The notes under the pieces are model-generated. The model saw only the letters and a program-made list of their open reading frames with translations, had not been told where the DNA came from and did not search any database. From contig NC_092628.1 in assembly GCF_039555335.1 (NCBI RefSeq), positions 63,869,235 through 63,933,234 on the forward strand: a DNA stretch of 64,000 nt, given 5' to 3'. How positions within the stretch are numbered: position 1 is the stretch's first letter; every line of letters begins with the position of its first letter. The position numbers and the translations under genes were made by a program. Below are positions 11,075 to 26,000 of the stretch, piece by piece. This DNA comes from Amphiura filiformis (lineage: Eukaryota; Echinodermata; Ophiuroidea; Amphilepidida; Amphiuridae).

Positions 11075-14000
11075 GTGGGTGACAATATATGGAAGGTTAC
11101 TGCAACTTATATAAGTTAACCAACATAAAGTCAGGCTGAAATGATAGCATTAGTCATGCACTAATTCTGGCCTCACATGTTTGACACAACTTTTTAAAAC
11201 AGACATTTGTGCTCATTTTTAATGAAATTCCCTTGGCTAATTTGATATATTTAGTACAAATTACTATTATTGTCATGTCTTAAAATAGCTCATATAAATA
11301 GACTTAATTTTGTGTGGTTTAATCACCAATTTAATATGCTGGGCTTCTTGAGAATGTTAAAGTGATAAAAAGTGGTGGCAAAATCATTAAAATTTAGGGT
11401 GAGACATATATTTTGTGCTGGTTTTACTGGAACTATTTTAGCCCAAAATGAAGATGAATTTTGGTATTGATAGACCAGTACGCACACACAAAGCATGCAA
11501 AATTTGGATATTTTACCCCATTTTGGTTCAAAACATGTTGCTTTTCAGGCTAAAATGTAAGATGCACAGGGCAATTATTGCTTTATTTTTTTTCTATTGG
11601 GATTGTAGTGGAGTGTGTCCCCTTGCTTCCACCACTTATGGTGATATCTGTTAATACGTTAATAATTTGAAAGATATTTTCATGTGATAACATTGAAGTA
11701 AGGTACAAACAGGGCAAATGAAAGTGTACACAAAAGCACACTAACAAGTGTATGAACATAAACCAAGTGATGTTTTGAAAAGAAAGATCTTTTCTTTTTC
11801 CAGCTCTCGATCAGTGGTGGCACGGGGGGCAAAGTATGACCAGTGAGGGTATATACTCATGCTCAAGACTTTTTTGTTGTTGCGAACTTGAGATAAAACC
11901 ATTGAAAAGAACCGCAACACATTTTGAGTTTATTTCTCCTCCAATGTCCATTGAATTTATTTTTTGTGAGGGAAGAGGCAAAAATTACATTTTTTACTAT
12001 CAGATGCGATTTCCTTAGGCAAACAGAAGACTGTTTGCTTGTCCTCATCCCACTGACCATCACAACATTCCGACTGAAAAACTTTTTTTCCTCATTATTT
12101 TCATCCAAAAATCTTGAATTATTCTATCATAAAAAATCATCAAACACAAGGAAAGAAACATTTTTAAATTGTCTATGTATCAAAATCATGAAATTCATGT
12201 TCGCCATGTCACCATAAATACCAATATAATGAGAACAATATGTAGCATCACATCTCTTTAATTTGTAATAGACCTCAATGTATTGAACTGTGCATTTGAG
12301 GAAGGTCTTGCTGGCAAGAACTGGAGCATCAAATCGTTGCCTTCGGTCCTCAGCGAGTTGTAGACCTGAGAGAAAATGGATGAATGTTGGCATGCTGCAT
12401 GGTTACTTTTGAAAAAAAAAAGGAAAAACCATTTTATATCGACCGACTGATCCATCAATCAAAAGTGATCAATGGACAAGCAAATTATTGTATTGTGCAA
12501 TGACTTTGGTGTCTTGCTTGCCTTTGGCATGGATAGTGGTCCTACTTTGTGACTTTCTGTAAGCGATACTTGGAGTGGTATTTGTTAGTATTTTTGTAGA
12601 ATGGCCTAACCAGAGATTGGCCTTACTAGACATTTTCTTTATTGGACACTTGCCCGGGACACTTGCTTGGGTTTATTTTACTCAAGGGTCACTTTACATT
12701 CTATGGTATTGCGAGGGCTCTGAACAAGATCTGCATCTGAACAAGATCTGCATTACATATCCTGTGAATACTTGGAAGAGACCCAGAAATCACATTCCCT
12801 CACTTAAATTAGGGCTAGGGATATTCAAAACTAAACCTTGGCACAGATTGGTTTTCTCTTTAAATTATCACGACAGAATTATTCTTATGATAAAGTCTTG
12901 TGATTACAAAGTGCCAAGTATAACATGTTAACCACTGACCGCAGTTAATATGGTGATGGTTGATTGCAGGGGATTGCCGGGATTGATTAATTGGTTGGTC
13001 ATGTTGATTGAGCAACCAACTGACAGCCACATATTTATAATTATTCATAATTTATAAATTCACCATGGGAGGACATGGGCACAGCCATTGCACAACACAT
13101 CCTCTGAACACAAGTACCTAGATTATCATTCACTACAAGAATAGGAAACTAAAATATCAGTATACATGGATTTTCACAAAAAATACTACTGCAAACATTC
13201 TGATGATCAGAGGGTCCTGTAAGTTATGTATGTTATGGCAAACTTATTTGTGAGAAAAGTTATCCAATGCATTCAAAAAGTTAGCAAGAGCCATTAATAT
13301 TTTATTTTGGTTTTCATTTGACAAAACACATCAAATTTTGAGTGACAAGTTGCCGAAGTCAATTGCAAAACTTAAAAATGTTTATAAATTGTTGGTCAAA
13401 ATATTTTAATAACATTTTAATGTCAGGTTATATAAAAGTCATGAAAACATTTTTAAAACATTTTATATGAAAACACACCACAACAGCATTTCAGAAAGTT
13501 TTCAAAATGTTATTGTAAATATTTTTGGCAACATTTAGGCAAAATATTTTGTCATACTGTAGTTACATAATAGTATGTTTTCAAATATGTCTTTGAATGT
13601 TATTAAAATGTTTTAAACTTCTATCAGCGCACCTAAGACAGAATATATGACTGCAAACTGTAACGCCCAACCAGCACTTGATGTTTATGGTAGTACCATC
13701 AACCATGTCACAGACTTTAAGTACTTGGGTTCCAAGATGGGCTCTAGTGCTGGAGACCTAAAAAGAAGAAAAGCACTAGCCTGGGCAGCTTTCTGGAAAC
13801 TGGAACGCCTTTGGAGAAGCCCTTCCCTGCCAATCGAAACAAAAATCAAGCTGTTTGAGACAACTTGTGTTACTGTCTTTCTGTACGGGTGTGAGTCATG
13901 GGTAATCACCAAGGACATGGAAAACAAAATCAATGCCTTTGCAACATCTTGCTACAGAGTCATGTTAAACATCAAGCGTGTGGATCGGATTCCAAATGAA

Positions 14001-17000
14001 ACCATCTACAATCTGACCAACACCACTCCACTGGTTGCCAGAGTCAAGATTCATCAACTCAAATTTCTCGGCCATATACTGCGTCTTGAAGACGACGAGC
14101 CTGTGAAAGAATATGCCCTTTATATACCACCACATGGGAAGAGGAAACCGGGACGGCCGCGCACACTGTACTTACAGTATGTCCAGCACCTCCTGGGAGA
14201 TACTGAAGGGATGTTGCAGCCAAACAAAATTGTTTCGCTTGCCCAAGATCGCAATAGTTTGAGAACGCTTGTAGTCGCCTGCTCCGCAGCCGACTGATGA
14301 TGGGCAGATGATGATGATGATGACCCTTTATATAACCCAACATTAAAGACATTTTTTGCAAAACATTTGGTGTTCGCTGTGTGTACAGTAAAACCACACA
14401 CTGTGCTAGGTGTCAACTTTCCAGACATATTGGCATCTAGTCATAATGGCAGCCTCAAGTGGACTCACTCTCTTAAATTTATAAATTCGAATTTTTAAAT
14501 ATAGTGTGCATGACTGACTGACTGACTGACTGACTGATCAACTGATGACTGATTGATCAATAACCAATGAGCATTAATTTGGGTACAACTTTGATCCATT
14601 TTGGCTATTGATTTACTTTCCTTATTAAATCTGAAATTTTTCAATAATTTAATTTGTCATTGTCATCCTCCCTCCTGCTTGTGAGGGGCATAGCCAGGGG
14701 AAGCCAGGAAGGGGGAAAACTTCCCCCCACTGAAAATTTTCAGGGATAATATGGGGACAGCAAAGAGTAAAGTGTCCTTAAAATGACTAAAAATGTGACA
14801 AAAAATTGACAAATGGAGATGAAAATGTGGCTTTTCCCCCTCACACTAAAATATTGGCTACGCTATTGCTGTCTGTAGATGTTACTCCTGTTGGCTCATC
14901 AATTTGTTAGATTGATTATTACTTTTGACAGGGTGACTTGTTACTTTTTGTATTTATTTTTTACTATTATAGATGGTAATTACTAATTATGGAAAATCCC
15001 CAGGGTTATTATGATATACATCAAAAATCTTTTAGAGCAAAGTGTGTAGGAAGATTGACAAGGGGCCAAGTTAACAAGGGTTTTTAATACTTCCCCCAAT
15101 TCAATCTACACAAGTCACAGTTCACATTATTGTATAGTCTGCAATGCTATTTTGGAACTTTGTGGGTATCAAATCTCATATGTCTCCACAGCCTAAGCTA
15201 AAAGTAACATTTATCATTACAACCATATGAAATTATTACAATCTGGCAGTAAATATGGGATGTATTTAGGTTCACATTGATATCAGCAGCTGGTAGGCAT
15301 TGATTGGGTGAATCACAGCAAAGGTCAACATATTTTAAACCACAATTTTCTATATTTGGTGGCAATTTTTCATTGAAACAATGATTTTGAGAGAGCGTAT
15401 CATAAGCTAGCAGGATGTTCATGTTACCCTGCACGTTTTCCACCACAGCAATGTCCTGGGCTTGGAGTGGGGATTCAGATATACAACCAAGATGGCTACA
15501 AGAGTTACAATCGCAGGAAAGCTTGCGACAAATTGACCGCGCAACAAAATATGTTCACATCAGACGAGGGAGTAAAACATGGTCAACGGTGCTCCAGCAA
15601 ATACAGGGTAAGCCACGGTAAAAGAACTTGCCTGCATGCACTAGCAACCTGCCATTTGGACCAGTCTCATAGTCAACAGTTATGTATAATGAACTTTGAC
15701 ATTAAGTCAAAGGTTACATTAAAGATTGACTCTATGATTCGTCATTGAATGTCATGCGAACAGGTGAACTGAGACTTAATTTATATTGGCAGTTGGTAGT
15801 GATTATTATCATCCCAAAATGCTTCTCTGTTCCATTTCGGAAAATTTCCACTTCTGTGCCATTCTTGTTTGGCTATTACACTTGCCGCTTTCATTATTCA
15901 TCTAGTATTTTGTTTTATTTATTATTTTTCATCCCTTTATTGTTTCTTGAAGAAACTAAATCATGCAAGCATTACTTCCTTGGCATTGTCCTGCTTTAAC
16001 TCCCAGAATGCAAAGCATTTTAGCTCATGTCATTGTGATCATTGTCACCCATTTCATTCATGCACTTTGACCTGACAGGAAAAGGATACGAATGAAATGA
16101 GTGACTCTAATTAATAAAGGCCAAGTAAAACAAAACAACCTGTGAATTTTTTTCTTCCAAACATAAACGACAAGATGTGAATTTAAATAATTAACTTTAT
16201 TAGATCCTATGTGTAGGCATAGTTATCAGGAATAATGTTTAAGTATTACATGTATTATGAGGAGTGTTAAAATTAATTTATGAACTGTGGCAAATAAATT
16301 GAGAATGTATCCAGCATTTTGTGTGAGATAAAACAACGAATTAGATTAAATAACTATAGCAGGGTCAAATGAGAATGTTAGGATGCACAGTAAAGTTGTC
16401 TCTTCTGTCACGATCAAATTCCTCTAATTAATATACAGTGATGAAAAACCCTTAGTACTCAGAGTCTAGTGTATCCTAATGTGGCACAGAAGCTATCAAT
16501 GTTACCCTTTGTCATATGTTTGTAAAACTAACTTTGTGAGAAGTGGATGATAATAATGGTTCTTTTCTTTTACCTGGCCTTATCGTGTCTTTGCTTCTTG
16601 TTGTCATTATAAACTTTCAATCATTTATAAGAAGTGTTTATGATATTAAATGTCATGTCTTTTTCCACAGCTCAATAATGACTCTACTTTTAGTACTACA
16701 CTACGCAAAAAAAGTTTCTTTATTGTTAGGAAATTTACCCACTATTAAAATCTAGCGACTAATTTTGTACGTGTGCTAAATAATCACATGCGGGTGATTG
16801 TCCTGCGCATTTTGACACCTTAATCACTACTCTACGACACTCCTGAGAAAAGATATGAATGTTTAAGTAACACGAGGTCGAAAAATGAAAATTGCAAAAA
16901 GGCCCATTCAAGTTTTCAGGATAAAAGAACACAAAAACAACAAACATGCAGATAACATTTTTTGTTTAATTGCTGAGCAAATTTCAGGCATCATACTGCC

Positions 17001-20000
17001 GCTTCCAACTACACTTGAGATTAATCTCTTTCTTTACCAGTCTTTCAATACTTTGTGTGTCCACCGTTGGCTTCCCATAAAGCAGCCACGCGGCGTCTCA
17101 TGCTCCTAATGAGGCGTCGAATGTTACCTTGCTCAACCCCGTTCCACTCGTTGATAACGATGCGACGCAATCCCACCATAGTAGCTCATAGTTGTATCTG
17201 CCTTTATCTTCTTGTTGACTCGTCTCTTGTGCTGATCCCAAAGATTCTCCAAGGGGTTAAGATCAAGGCTTCTGGAGGGCCACTCAAGTGTCTCAATTCC
17301 TTCTGCTTCCAGGAATGTAGCTGTAATCATGACCTGTTTTGAATCCCTTTTCCAAATCCATCTCTCAAAACGTAAATGTCTTAGTACCCACTCACCTTTG
17401 TCTTTGATCATTCATCTGCACAATAAGCAAAGGATTATCCAACATGCATCAATTAAAATGCTTTAAATTGAAATTGAAAAAGCGGGAATAATGAAACCGT
17501 CTTGGATCAGTGAATCAGCTCTAAAACCATTGAATAGGGTTCTTTGCAATTTTCATTTTTCGACCTCGGGTTACTTAAACATTCATATCTTTTCTCAGGA
17601 GCCTCGTAGGGTAGTGATTGAGGTGTCAAAATGCGCAGGACAATCTCCCGCATGCGATTATTTAGCAAACGTACAACATTTGTCGCTAGATTTTAATAGT
17701 GGGTAAATTTCCTAACCATAAAGAAACTTTTTTTGCGTAGTTTATATGTTTACTCAGAGGCATCTGATATAGGGTCACCTGGTCTGATTAACAGGCACTG
17801 ACCATTTTAGTTAGGCAGTTTAGGTCATTTTGCAATAGAAAGTGTCAAATTTTGACTTCAATATGTACCCCATGCCTATATGCTTACTTACTTACTTACT
17901 TAAGATGAGTGGTGTCCTAGAACTACAACAGCACGCCAAGTTCTTCTGTCCTGCATGGTTGTTCCCAAATCCATAACATCCAGTCCAGTGTCCTGTTTCA
18001 ATAAATCCACGTATGTTAGAGGGGGGTCTACCATGTTTTCTGTCTCCATGTTTTGGTGTCCAATGGATCAGCTTGGCTACAGGCTCATTTTTGCTTCTGC
18101 CCAGAGAAACGTGTCTTTCTCTCTTCTGTGAACGTTTCGGTAGATCACCATACAGCTCTTTGTTCGTGATGTGCTGCTTCCACTTGATGTTGTATACAGC
18201 TCTAAGCATTCTTGTGTAGCAACCATCAAGTTCTTTACATAGTCTGGGAGGCATGGTCCATGCTTCGCATCCATAGGTAGTACGGATAAACGTGTCTTGA
18301 ATTTCCTTGGGAGAGTTGACCTCCAGATTTTGTTAAGGCGGTTACATGCTCTCCATGCAGCTGCTTTATGTGTTTCGCCAGCCCATTCGGGCTGGTACCT
18401 GTTTCAGGTTTGGGGTCAGTTTACTCAAGAGATTATATTTTAGTGGTATTGGAATTATTTTTTTTTTTTACTTTTTGTGGTTAAATTTTTTTTAAATATT
18501 TTAATTGATTTGTTAGGAAAAGTAAGTATGTTTTGCCGTTTCAACGAAGAAAACAGTGAGTATTACCAAAGTTATGTTTGAACTAATTAATTATGACTTT
18601 AAAAGTTTAAAGGCCTAAATGTAACAATAATAGTTAATATATATAGCATCATATGGTCAGCAGAAGAAAATCTGACATCACCTATGATGTCATATCAGTG
18701 TCCTTGACCGGGGTCCTTACTCCTTGACCACTGAACAGCGTGATATCATGGACTGTAGAAATCAGTCCATGGTGATATCATGTTGATAACAGATCTATAG
18801 AATCAAAATCTTCATCATATCCTCGGATCATATCACAGATTCTCAACAATCTGTGATCATATGGGCCATATTGATGTGAAAGTAGTTATCTATCATATCC
18901 TGTGTCGTTTTATGGATAAAAATGACTCAAAATGTTATTGATGAAATGGTTGCTATCATAAACATCAGTTTTGTCTTTTCAACGGGAAAATCCGATGCAA
19001 AATAAAGTTTTAGGGCCTAGCTATAATATGGGCATAATTTATGCATATAGTATTGAACAATGTACCCCATTTGACATGCACTTATAGATAAATAAATTGT
19101 CTTACTTTATTAATTTAATAACTTCTTTATTATAAATAAAATGACACATAACTATTTGATTCATAAAATTACATTCAACAAAATGATTGAAGAGAAAACA
19201 CACAAGGCACTAGGCAGACTGTTATAGAATGGAGTATGTAAGATGCCATGTCCATAGCTTCGCAGAGGAGTTTCCGACTAGCAATCAACATGATCAGCAC
19301 ATTCAGAAAAACACAGTTTAAGAGTGAAGATTGTAGTGAGTAACCAGTCCTTTATAAATGTGCTGGCCACTATCTATTATAATATAGTAGGCTTAAACTA
19401 TACATTGCGAATTAATTAAGTTATTTTAAAATAAAATGTACATGTAAGTTAACTCAAACCGCAGTGTATATATCGAAAGCAGTGAAATCGGACATTCCTA
19501 AGCGAAGATATTGAGTTCGTAAGTTCTGGTATTACAAAATTGGAAATTGAGATATCGTGGGTAAAAAGCTGAAAAGACAAAAAAAACAACGACAACAACA
19601 ACAACAACAACAACAACAAAACAAACAGACCAGAACAATTTGGAGTACATGTAATGAATTAAAAGAGTTGACATGAGATTAGGAATTAATGTTTTCTGCT
19701 GTTTCAGTGTGCATGTTCTCATCGTTGATGGTTTGGTGGACTGTCATGTAGATGTAAGCGTGATCCTAAAAATGCCTTTCACATTGACCAAAACTAATTA
19801 CAAGACCTCTTCTACATTGAGGCTGGCTTTCCCTTTTAAAGGGAATTTTTATTACATCTTTTTCAGTGCAAGCCATCCATGCACCCAGATACTTGAAGTT
19901 GCTCACCTCTTATAGTTTGGTGCCATTTTTTGTCTGGATAGATATCTTTTGACTATGGTTGAAAGACATGAACTTCCAAGCATTCATTTTGAGGCCAACC

Positions 20001-23000
20001 TTTCCAACAGATGATTCAACCCTTTGCAGTAGCTCTCATTGGTGAATTTCCTCTGGCAGTAGGGCTATGTCGTCTGCAAAGTCTAAATCTGTGTTAGCAC
20101 TTCAGGTCCGATTCGTCTGCTTCTTCTTTTCTCCAGCTGGAATCCAAGCTACTCTTCTCTGCCTTCAACTACCTCCCTCAATGCTTAGTCCAATACCACC
20201 ACAAGGGTGTCTTCTTGCAGTACACCAGCAAGAATATCAAACAGTTCAGCTTCTTTCAAAACTGATGGGTACCTATCATTTTGATGCCGCCTGTACCATA
20301 TAAATTTCATAAATTTCTTCACTTTGTCTTATTCAGAGCTTGTCTCCTGTCTCTTGTGCACAATTTTGAAACAAACCATTTGGTTTCAAAATATTTGTAT
20401 CAAAACAAAAATACAACCAAAATGTTTGCAATATAAGAACAACTTATGGACAAATTAAACAGAATTACATGAACAATTTACCAATTCAGTAAAAATATTC
20501 TATGTATCCAATTATTTATTTATTTATCCTGTGAATTTGATCAAATTTAAAAGAGAAACGTTTGAAAAGAAACCAATTTTTCATGCAATATATAATGTTA
20601 TGGCAATTTGATTTAACCTGAATGAAGGATAAAGTAATATAGTCATAGGAAACCATATGACATAAACTGTCGCATTAACATCAATGGTTATTACCTTTCA
20701 GGGAAACACCTATCAAATGATTGCAAGCCAATAGACCTGAAAACAGTTAGGAAATGTGGCTAATTTGCAAAATGTTGTATTCCTGTCTAAAAAGTCGAAA
20801 TCAGAGGAGTTCTGCCAATAACTTTGACATGTTTGAAGTCACTTCAGATCAGACTATAGAGGTCATTCGTCGGCATTATTTCCGTTTACTTATGTGGTTC
20901 GGATCAAACTGTATTTATGAAGCCTCTAAAATGAACAATTCATCAATTAAATATTATTAGATTTTCATGAGGCAATGAACCAATAACAGCCAGTGACAAC
21001 GCTACTGGGGGAGGGGGGCAAGGGGGGCATTTTTTCTTGCCTCCCCAGTTTGCCCCTCCCCCACTTATGAGGCAAAACCCCCTAAATTATGTAAATTTCC
21101 ACTTTTTGCGGCAGTTTTTGCGCAAAATTTGTTGATTTTGTCCCCCCCTTGAAATTTACTTTCCCCTCCAATCCTGGTGCCGCCACTGATAACAGCGCTG
21201 CCTTTGATAAGTCAACTGCTTAGTGCCAGAAGTGGGTAAGTGCACTAGCTGCCCTGTGAACATTTGGCAATTTACACACAGTATATTGTACTCACAGCTA
21301 CACATGGCAGCCATTGCAATATCCACTTCTGGCACAGAGCAGTCAAAGTGCTTTTCCTGCATGAACTTTTTGTCAATGCACAGGCTGAATAATTAAGAAT
21401 ATGCATGTATGCACTATGCACACATATTTCAAATATAGAAGCTGAGGCCCATTCTATTCTGAAAAATCAACTGACACCAATTCATTGGGGTTAGAAAGTT
21501 AGCTACATCGTTATTTTCTTGCAGTCATGTTTAGCCAGGGTCGGTAACCCTTCCTGTTTCAAGAACAATCTACATGCCATGGTTGACGAGTAACTGATAA
21601 GCGTCAAACGTTATGCGCCTCTGAGTCATTATCCCGCATGACATAAGCTGACTACTAAGGCTCACATTAATAGAGTCTATATGCTTTATAATAGTTTGTA
21701 ACACTAAATATGGACAACCATATGAAGGCTGACTGCAGTATCTATTCCTTTATTGGCACCAAAGTTGTGCAGGCTCATCTATAGCCAAGAACATGGGAGT
21801 CCATTTAAAATAAATGTTACATGTAACAGTGATGCATACTTGTATGTGACATAATATATATCACACAAAACAACAGGAAACTTGAAAAGGGTCTTTTATC
21901 ATAGTCAGGCAAGAAAAATAAGTATCTTATTTAGGTATCCATACAGATAACCCAAAACAGCACAAACTCAAAAATAGGGTATCTAATTTAAATCATTACC
22001 CTACAATTCCATCTACAAGCATATACATGAGGGTGTTTTTGACACCCTCCATTATTTGGAGTTTTAGCAACTATATTACTGATACTATGATACAGGTAGC
22101 TGTACAAACATGTATTTTTGTAAGACCAATCTATTGTTTTTGTGGAGCGTGTCTGCATTTCATCTCTTTCGTCAAAAAAACCTTCATTTAGAGGCATATA
22201 TGCTTGTAGATGGATTTCTATGGTATTATGTAAATACTTGTTTAGGGTATGACAACAAAATGCTAGAGGGTTATTTTTAATAAAGTATTGTAATAATATT
22301 ATTGCTTTTACTCTGGCCATGAAGCGGTCATCACATTGACAGCTTTTGGTCTGAGGACCCACCTTCAAGCACTGCCTCAAATAATCACAGGCCTACTTAG
22401 GCTCACTATTGACCTGGATGTACTCAATTACAAACAATTTAACATTTTTTCTTTTCTTTTTCTCCCCTTTCTCTTCTACTTTTCTTCCTTTCTCTTCTCT
22501 AATTTTATCTCCTTTCCCCCTTTCTCCTTTTCTTTCTTGTCAGTCACTAAAACTGGGAAGTTTGATATTGTGTCCCCCACCCTTCAGAAAGTAGGGGTGT
22601 GTTCCCCCCCCCCCCATGATCGACACCGCTGTTATGCATCCATTGCCAGCACCAGCAAAACCTCCCAAAGACCTGCAGCATATGAACAAAAGAATAACAA
22701 ACAAACTCAGGAAATATATACAGGACACACATCAGGCAACTAACTACCAAAAATGTGTATTCAGCACACACCCTTTAAAGTTTTATGCATGCACAACTCT
22801 TGCCGAAGGACTTAAAAAACCTCACCTAACATGAAACGCATTGATGGCATTTGGCGGATGATAGCAGGACATAAAAAGAACATAAAATGAACATTAAAGA
22901 ACAACGAGGGATTTACTATAATACCACCCATTTCTTCTACATATATTGGGCCAATCCGGCGATGTGCGACAGGCGCAAAACTTGCTGACGGACTTAACGA

Positions 23001-26000
23001 ACATCACCTACTACAAAATGAATTCATGGTATTTGGCAGATGATAGCAAGACATAAAATGAACATATAATAAACATTGATGAACAACCATGGATTTTCAA
23101 AAATACCATCCATTTCTTGTGTGTAGGGCCGATCCAGCGAAGTATAACAGGCGCAATAGGATATATGATAGTAAGAGGCTGTTGTTGTGTTTTATGGGTT
23201 TTTTGTGTGTGTTATTTTGCTGTTGTTTGTTTTGTTCTAATAGCACTAAAATATTGCCGAATGTTTTTTTTTTCCTTTTTTTAATTTCTTGAAACACAAT
23301 ATACAACAAAATTTTGACATTTATTGATCATGACTGCTAAATTATATCAGCATTTATATTGACTTTAAATCCATGACACAATTCAGCAAGCTTCAGCACT
23401 GAGGACAATGTTGTATTTATACATCATTCATATTAATGTCAAGGTATATTTATATGTGTTTTTCCCTACAGATAGCTACAAGCTCAACTATGTTGAAGTT
23501 GAAATAGGTCCACCCAAGCCTGGCAGGTAAGCACTATTTGGGTTTTCTGAACTGAAACAATTTTGAATGCCTCATTAACCCTAACCGCCCTGAATGTTAT
23601 AAGATACAACAGGCTGGGTGCCTTCCCTTCACCGCGCGGGGGCGGAACACAAAGAACACCTCCGACCAAACCCTATTCAGGGCGTTAGGGTTAATGTTGC
23701 TCCAATATCAGTCTTTTTATCTATCTTATGTATCGGAAGTTATCTGTTATCAGCATATCACCACCTGCAGCACATGCTATTATACATGCTGAATGTGGTT
23801 TTATGAGATAATTGTGATTTCAAATAATGGAAAATTATGTACTGCCTTAGCACTACTTTCGGGCTCGTATACTATCAATAGAGGGTGTGTCAACAACCGA
23901 TATACGCGCTCAGTTGAACGCCTCTCTGTTGCTTGTGCTACACGCTCGTTATTAGTCTGTGATGTACTTTCTAACAGTAAATTAAATAGTTTATAATGCG
24001 AACAAAAATCACAAGTACAACATTAAACAGGTAGTACGATAGATTGAGTAAGTGTGAGACCAAATTGATAACTCTGGTATGCCAAAGAGAAATAGTAATA
24101 GTTTTCATATTTTGTACTTTTATTTTCTTCTTTGTGTTCATCTAGGGATGGAGCAGAGAGAGGTCCATTTATCAAGTTATCCGATGGTGGAAGTGGGGTT
24201 AATTACAGCACAATTATTTTTCCTGATAGAGATCAAAAGTGAGTATGAAATTGAAAGAAACAAACAACAAACTAACAAATTGTTATTGTGTCTTTTTTGG
24301 TCAAGGCTAATATAGACTATAACAGCAGATATCTATTTATAGTTTGATCAGTTCGTAATCAGCGGGAATTGTTAGGCTTTTACCACCAGCCACCACCCCA
24401 TAAAGTAGACCCATGTGAAAAGTGATATAATTGACCTGCATGTCGCAAGACGATTTTCAAAATAATATGTATTGATATTAATCCGCGATATTATAAGGCC
24501 CGCCAATTACGAAGCTTATCAAGGTGATGCTGACGGGTTATTCACAGCCCAATTTAAGCTCTGCAAACCCTGGTTTGTAGCTATATATGCTGGTAGGGCA
24601 TTCCAAATGTATAAAGCAGAGTGTGGGACAAATGATCTTTTGTTGAAATAATAAAAATTATGGCTTCAATGTTGTGGATTGCAAGTGGTCCAATCTTACT
24701 CATTTCACCACTTGGCATGATATAATAAGCATTAGCCATATTCTCCCTGAGACAGGGTAAATAATTTAAGTAAGATTAAAACATACCTGTACAATTTCTT
24801 TCCTACAGGTCTGATGGTACAGAGAATCGTAATAGTGTTGGAAATGGCACCTCAAAAAGTAACCCAAAACTGGAAAGAAAAAATAGCAAGAAATTGGCTA
24901 AACAGGTAAGACAGTGCATGCATGATCAGTGATGATTGCTACTAAAATACTTTCTGAGTGCAAGTGTAGCTCCAAAAGATGAGTGGGTTTCTGAAATAAG
25001 ACTCAGATCAATGTAAGGTCCTTGTAAATAAATGAATTAAAAGAGAGAACTTTTCTATACCATCAGTCATCCACTGCAAACACCAAGCATAATTTAGGGG
25101 TACCGGTTTTTAAAATCCATGTTTGAATTTTTAATTTGACTGTACGCACACTCAGTGGCAGCACTGGGGGGGGGGGCATTTAAAAACTCTTTACCCCCAG
25201 TAAAAACCCAAAATTCACTTTGCCACCCCCTCAAAAAATCCTGGGGTCACCACTGTGTATACTCCATCTACAATGGCTTAAGACCTATGTTATGTCGAGG
25301 ACCAGATAATTCAATGTGTTCATCTCCATCTGATCCACCAAATCATTTGATGAGATATCAGACAGGTACAATTAACCAGTATAAGGTCTGAGGTTCAAAT
25401 CCTGGGATTTCACTAGTTCCATCAGTTTTCATTTATGCATTGAGGAAGAGAAATTAACCTAAATTTATCTTAATGTCGCTTGTTCTTTATTAATCTTTGC
25501 AGCTACAAAAACAGAAAATACTGCAGCAACAAAAGCAGCAAGAGCAAGAATTGCTGCAGCAGTTTTACACAGAACCTCCTGTATTGGATCCGCAAAACAG
25601 GCCAGATGAACCCATTGGAGGCTCTGCTCCAACTTCCCCTGTGTCAAGGAGGCGAGCTCTATCCACGCCTTCCATTAATCGTAAAGTTCCTACAGAAGCC
25701 GAGCTTGCAGATGCCATCAAAGCTCGCAAAGAGCGAAAGGACCATGAACCATCAACAGTAGTACCACCAAAGACTCGTACTTTACCTCCTCGAGAAAAAC
25801 CATGGCTGGAGGATGAAATGCAAGGTCAAGAACCTATTATTATGACTAAGAAGGATCTCAGTGCTCCTCAAGGTACAAAACCTATTGAATTGTCGCATGC
25901 AATGAGAGCTATGCAGATGAAAGTACGAAGAAAGTCTAGTGTTGAAGGGTATCCAATGGAATTTAGCCATTCTTCTGAGCATCCTACAACCATTACTAAA

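Larger units (their letters stand above)
18385..19850. other. Insertion inside the minus-strand RTE copy
   Basis: The stretch holds no recognisable protein. It contains hairpins near 18742-18782 and 18823-18866, other symmetric 'gatatcat / atgatatc' words, an AT-rich middle, and a CAA microsatellite at 19587-19622. The exact ends are not defined, since no clear target duplication was seen by eye. Confidence 0.45.
17885..20330 (-). mobile_element. RTE-type retrotransposon, minus strand, interrupted by about 1.4 kb
   Basis: Minus-strand fragments near 20080-19865 read (F)ADDIAL, then KFMSFNHSQ and NFKYLGAWM, the reverse-transcriptase palm and its downstream region. The reading resumes at about 18385-17890 with AAAWRACNRLNKIW, a Tyr-Gly-Cys-Glu-Ala-Trp motif, RMLRAVYNIKWKQH and KHGRPP. 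Several frameshifts and stops occur. Between roughly 18385 and 19850 the sequence is foreign to the element, so a later insertion split it. It is a different copy from the one at 13.6 kb. Confidence 0.75.

Noticed and set aside
22336..22743. 135-residue frame with a Phe/Ser-rich stretch
   Set aside because: It reads through a C/T-rich low-complexity tract and a C run, with no splice context or family match.
23472..24238. Identification of the gene as an insulin-receptor substrate
   Set aside because: The tyrosine motifs resemble an IRS tail, but the gene has a short N-terminus with no room for PH and PTB domains and ends in an SH2 domain.
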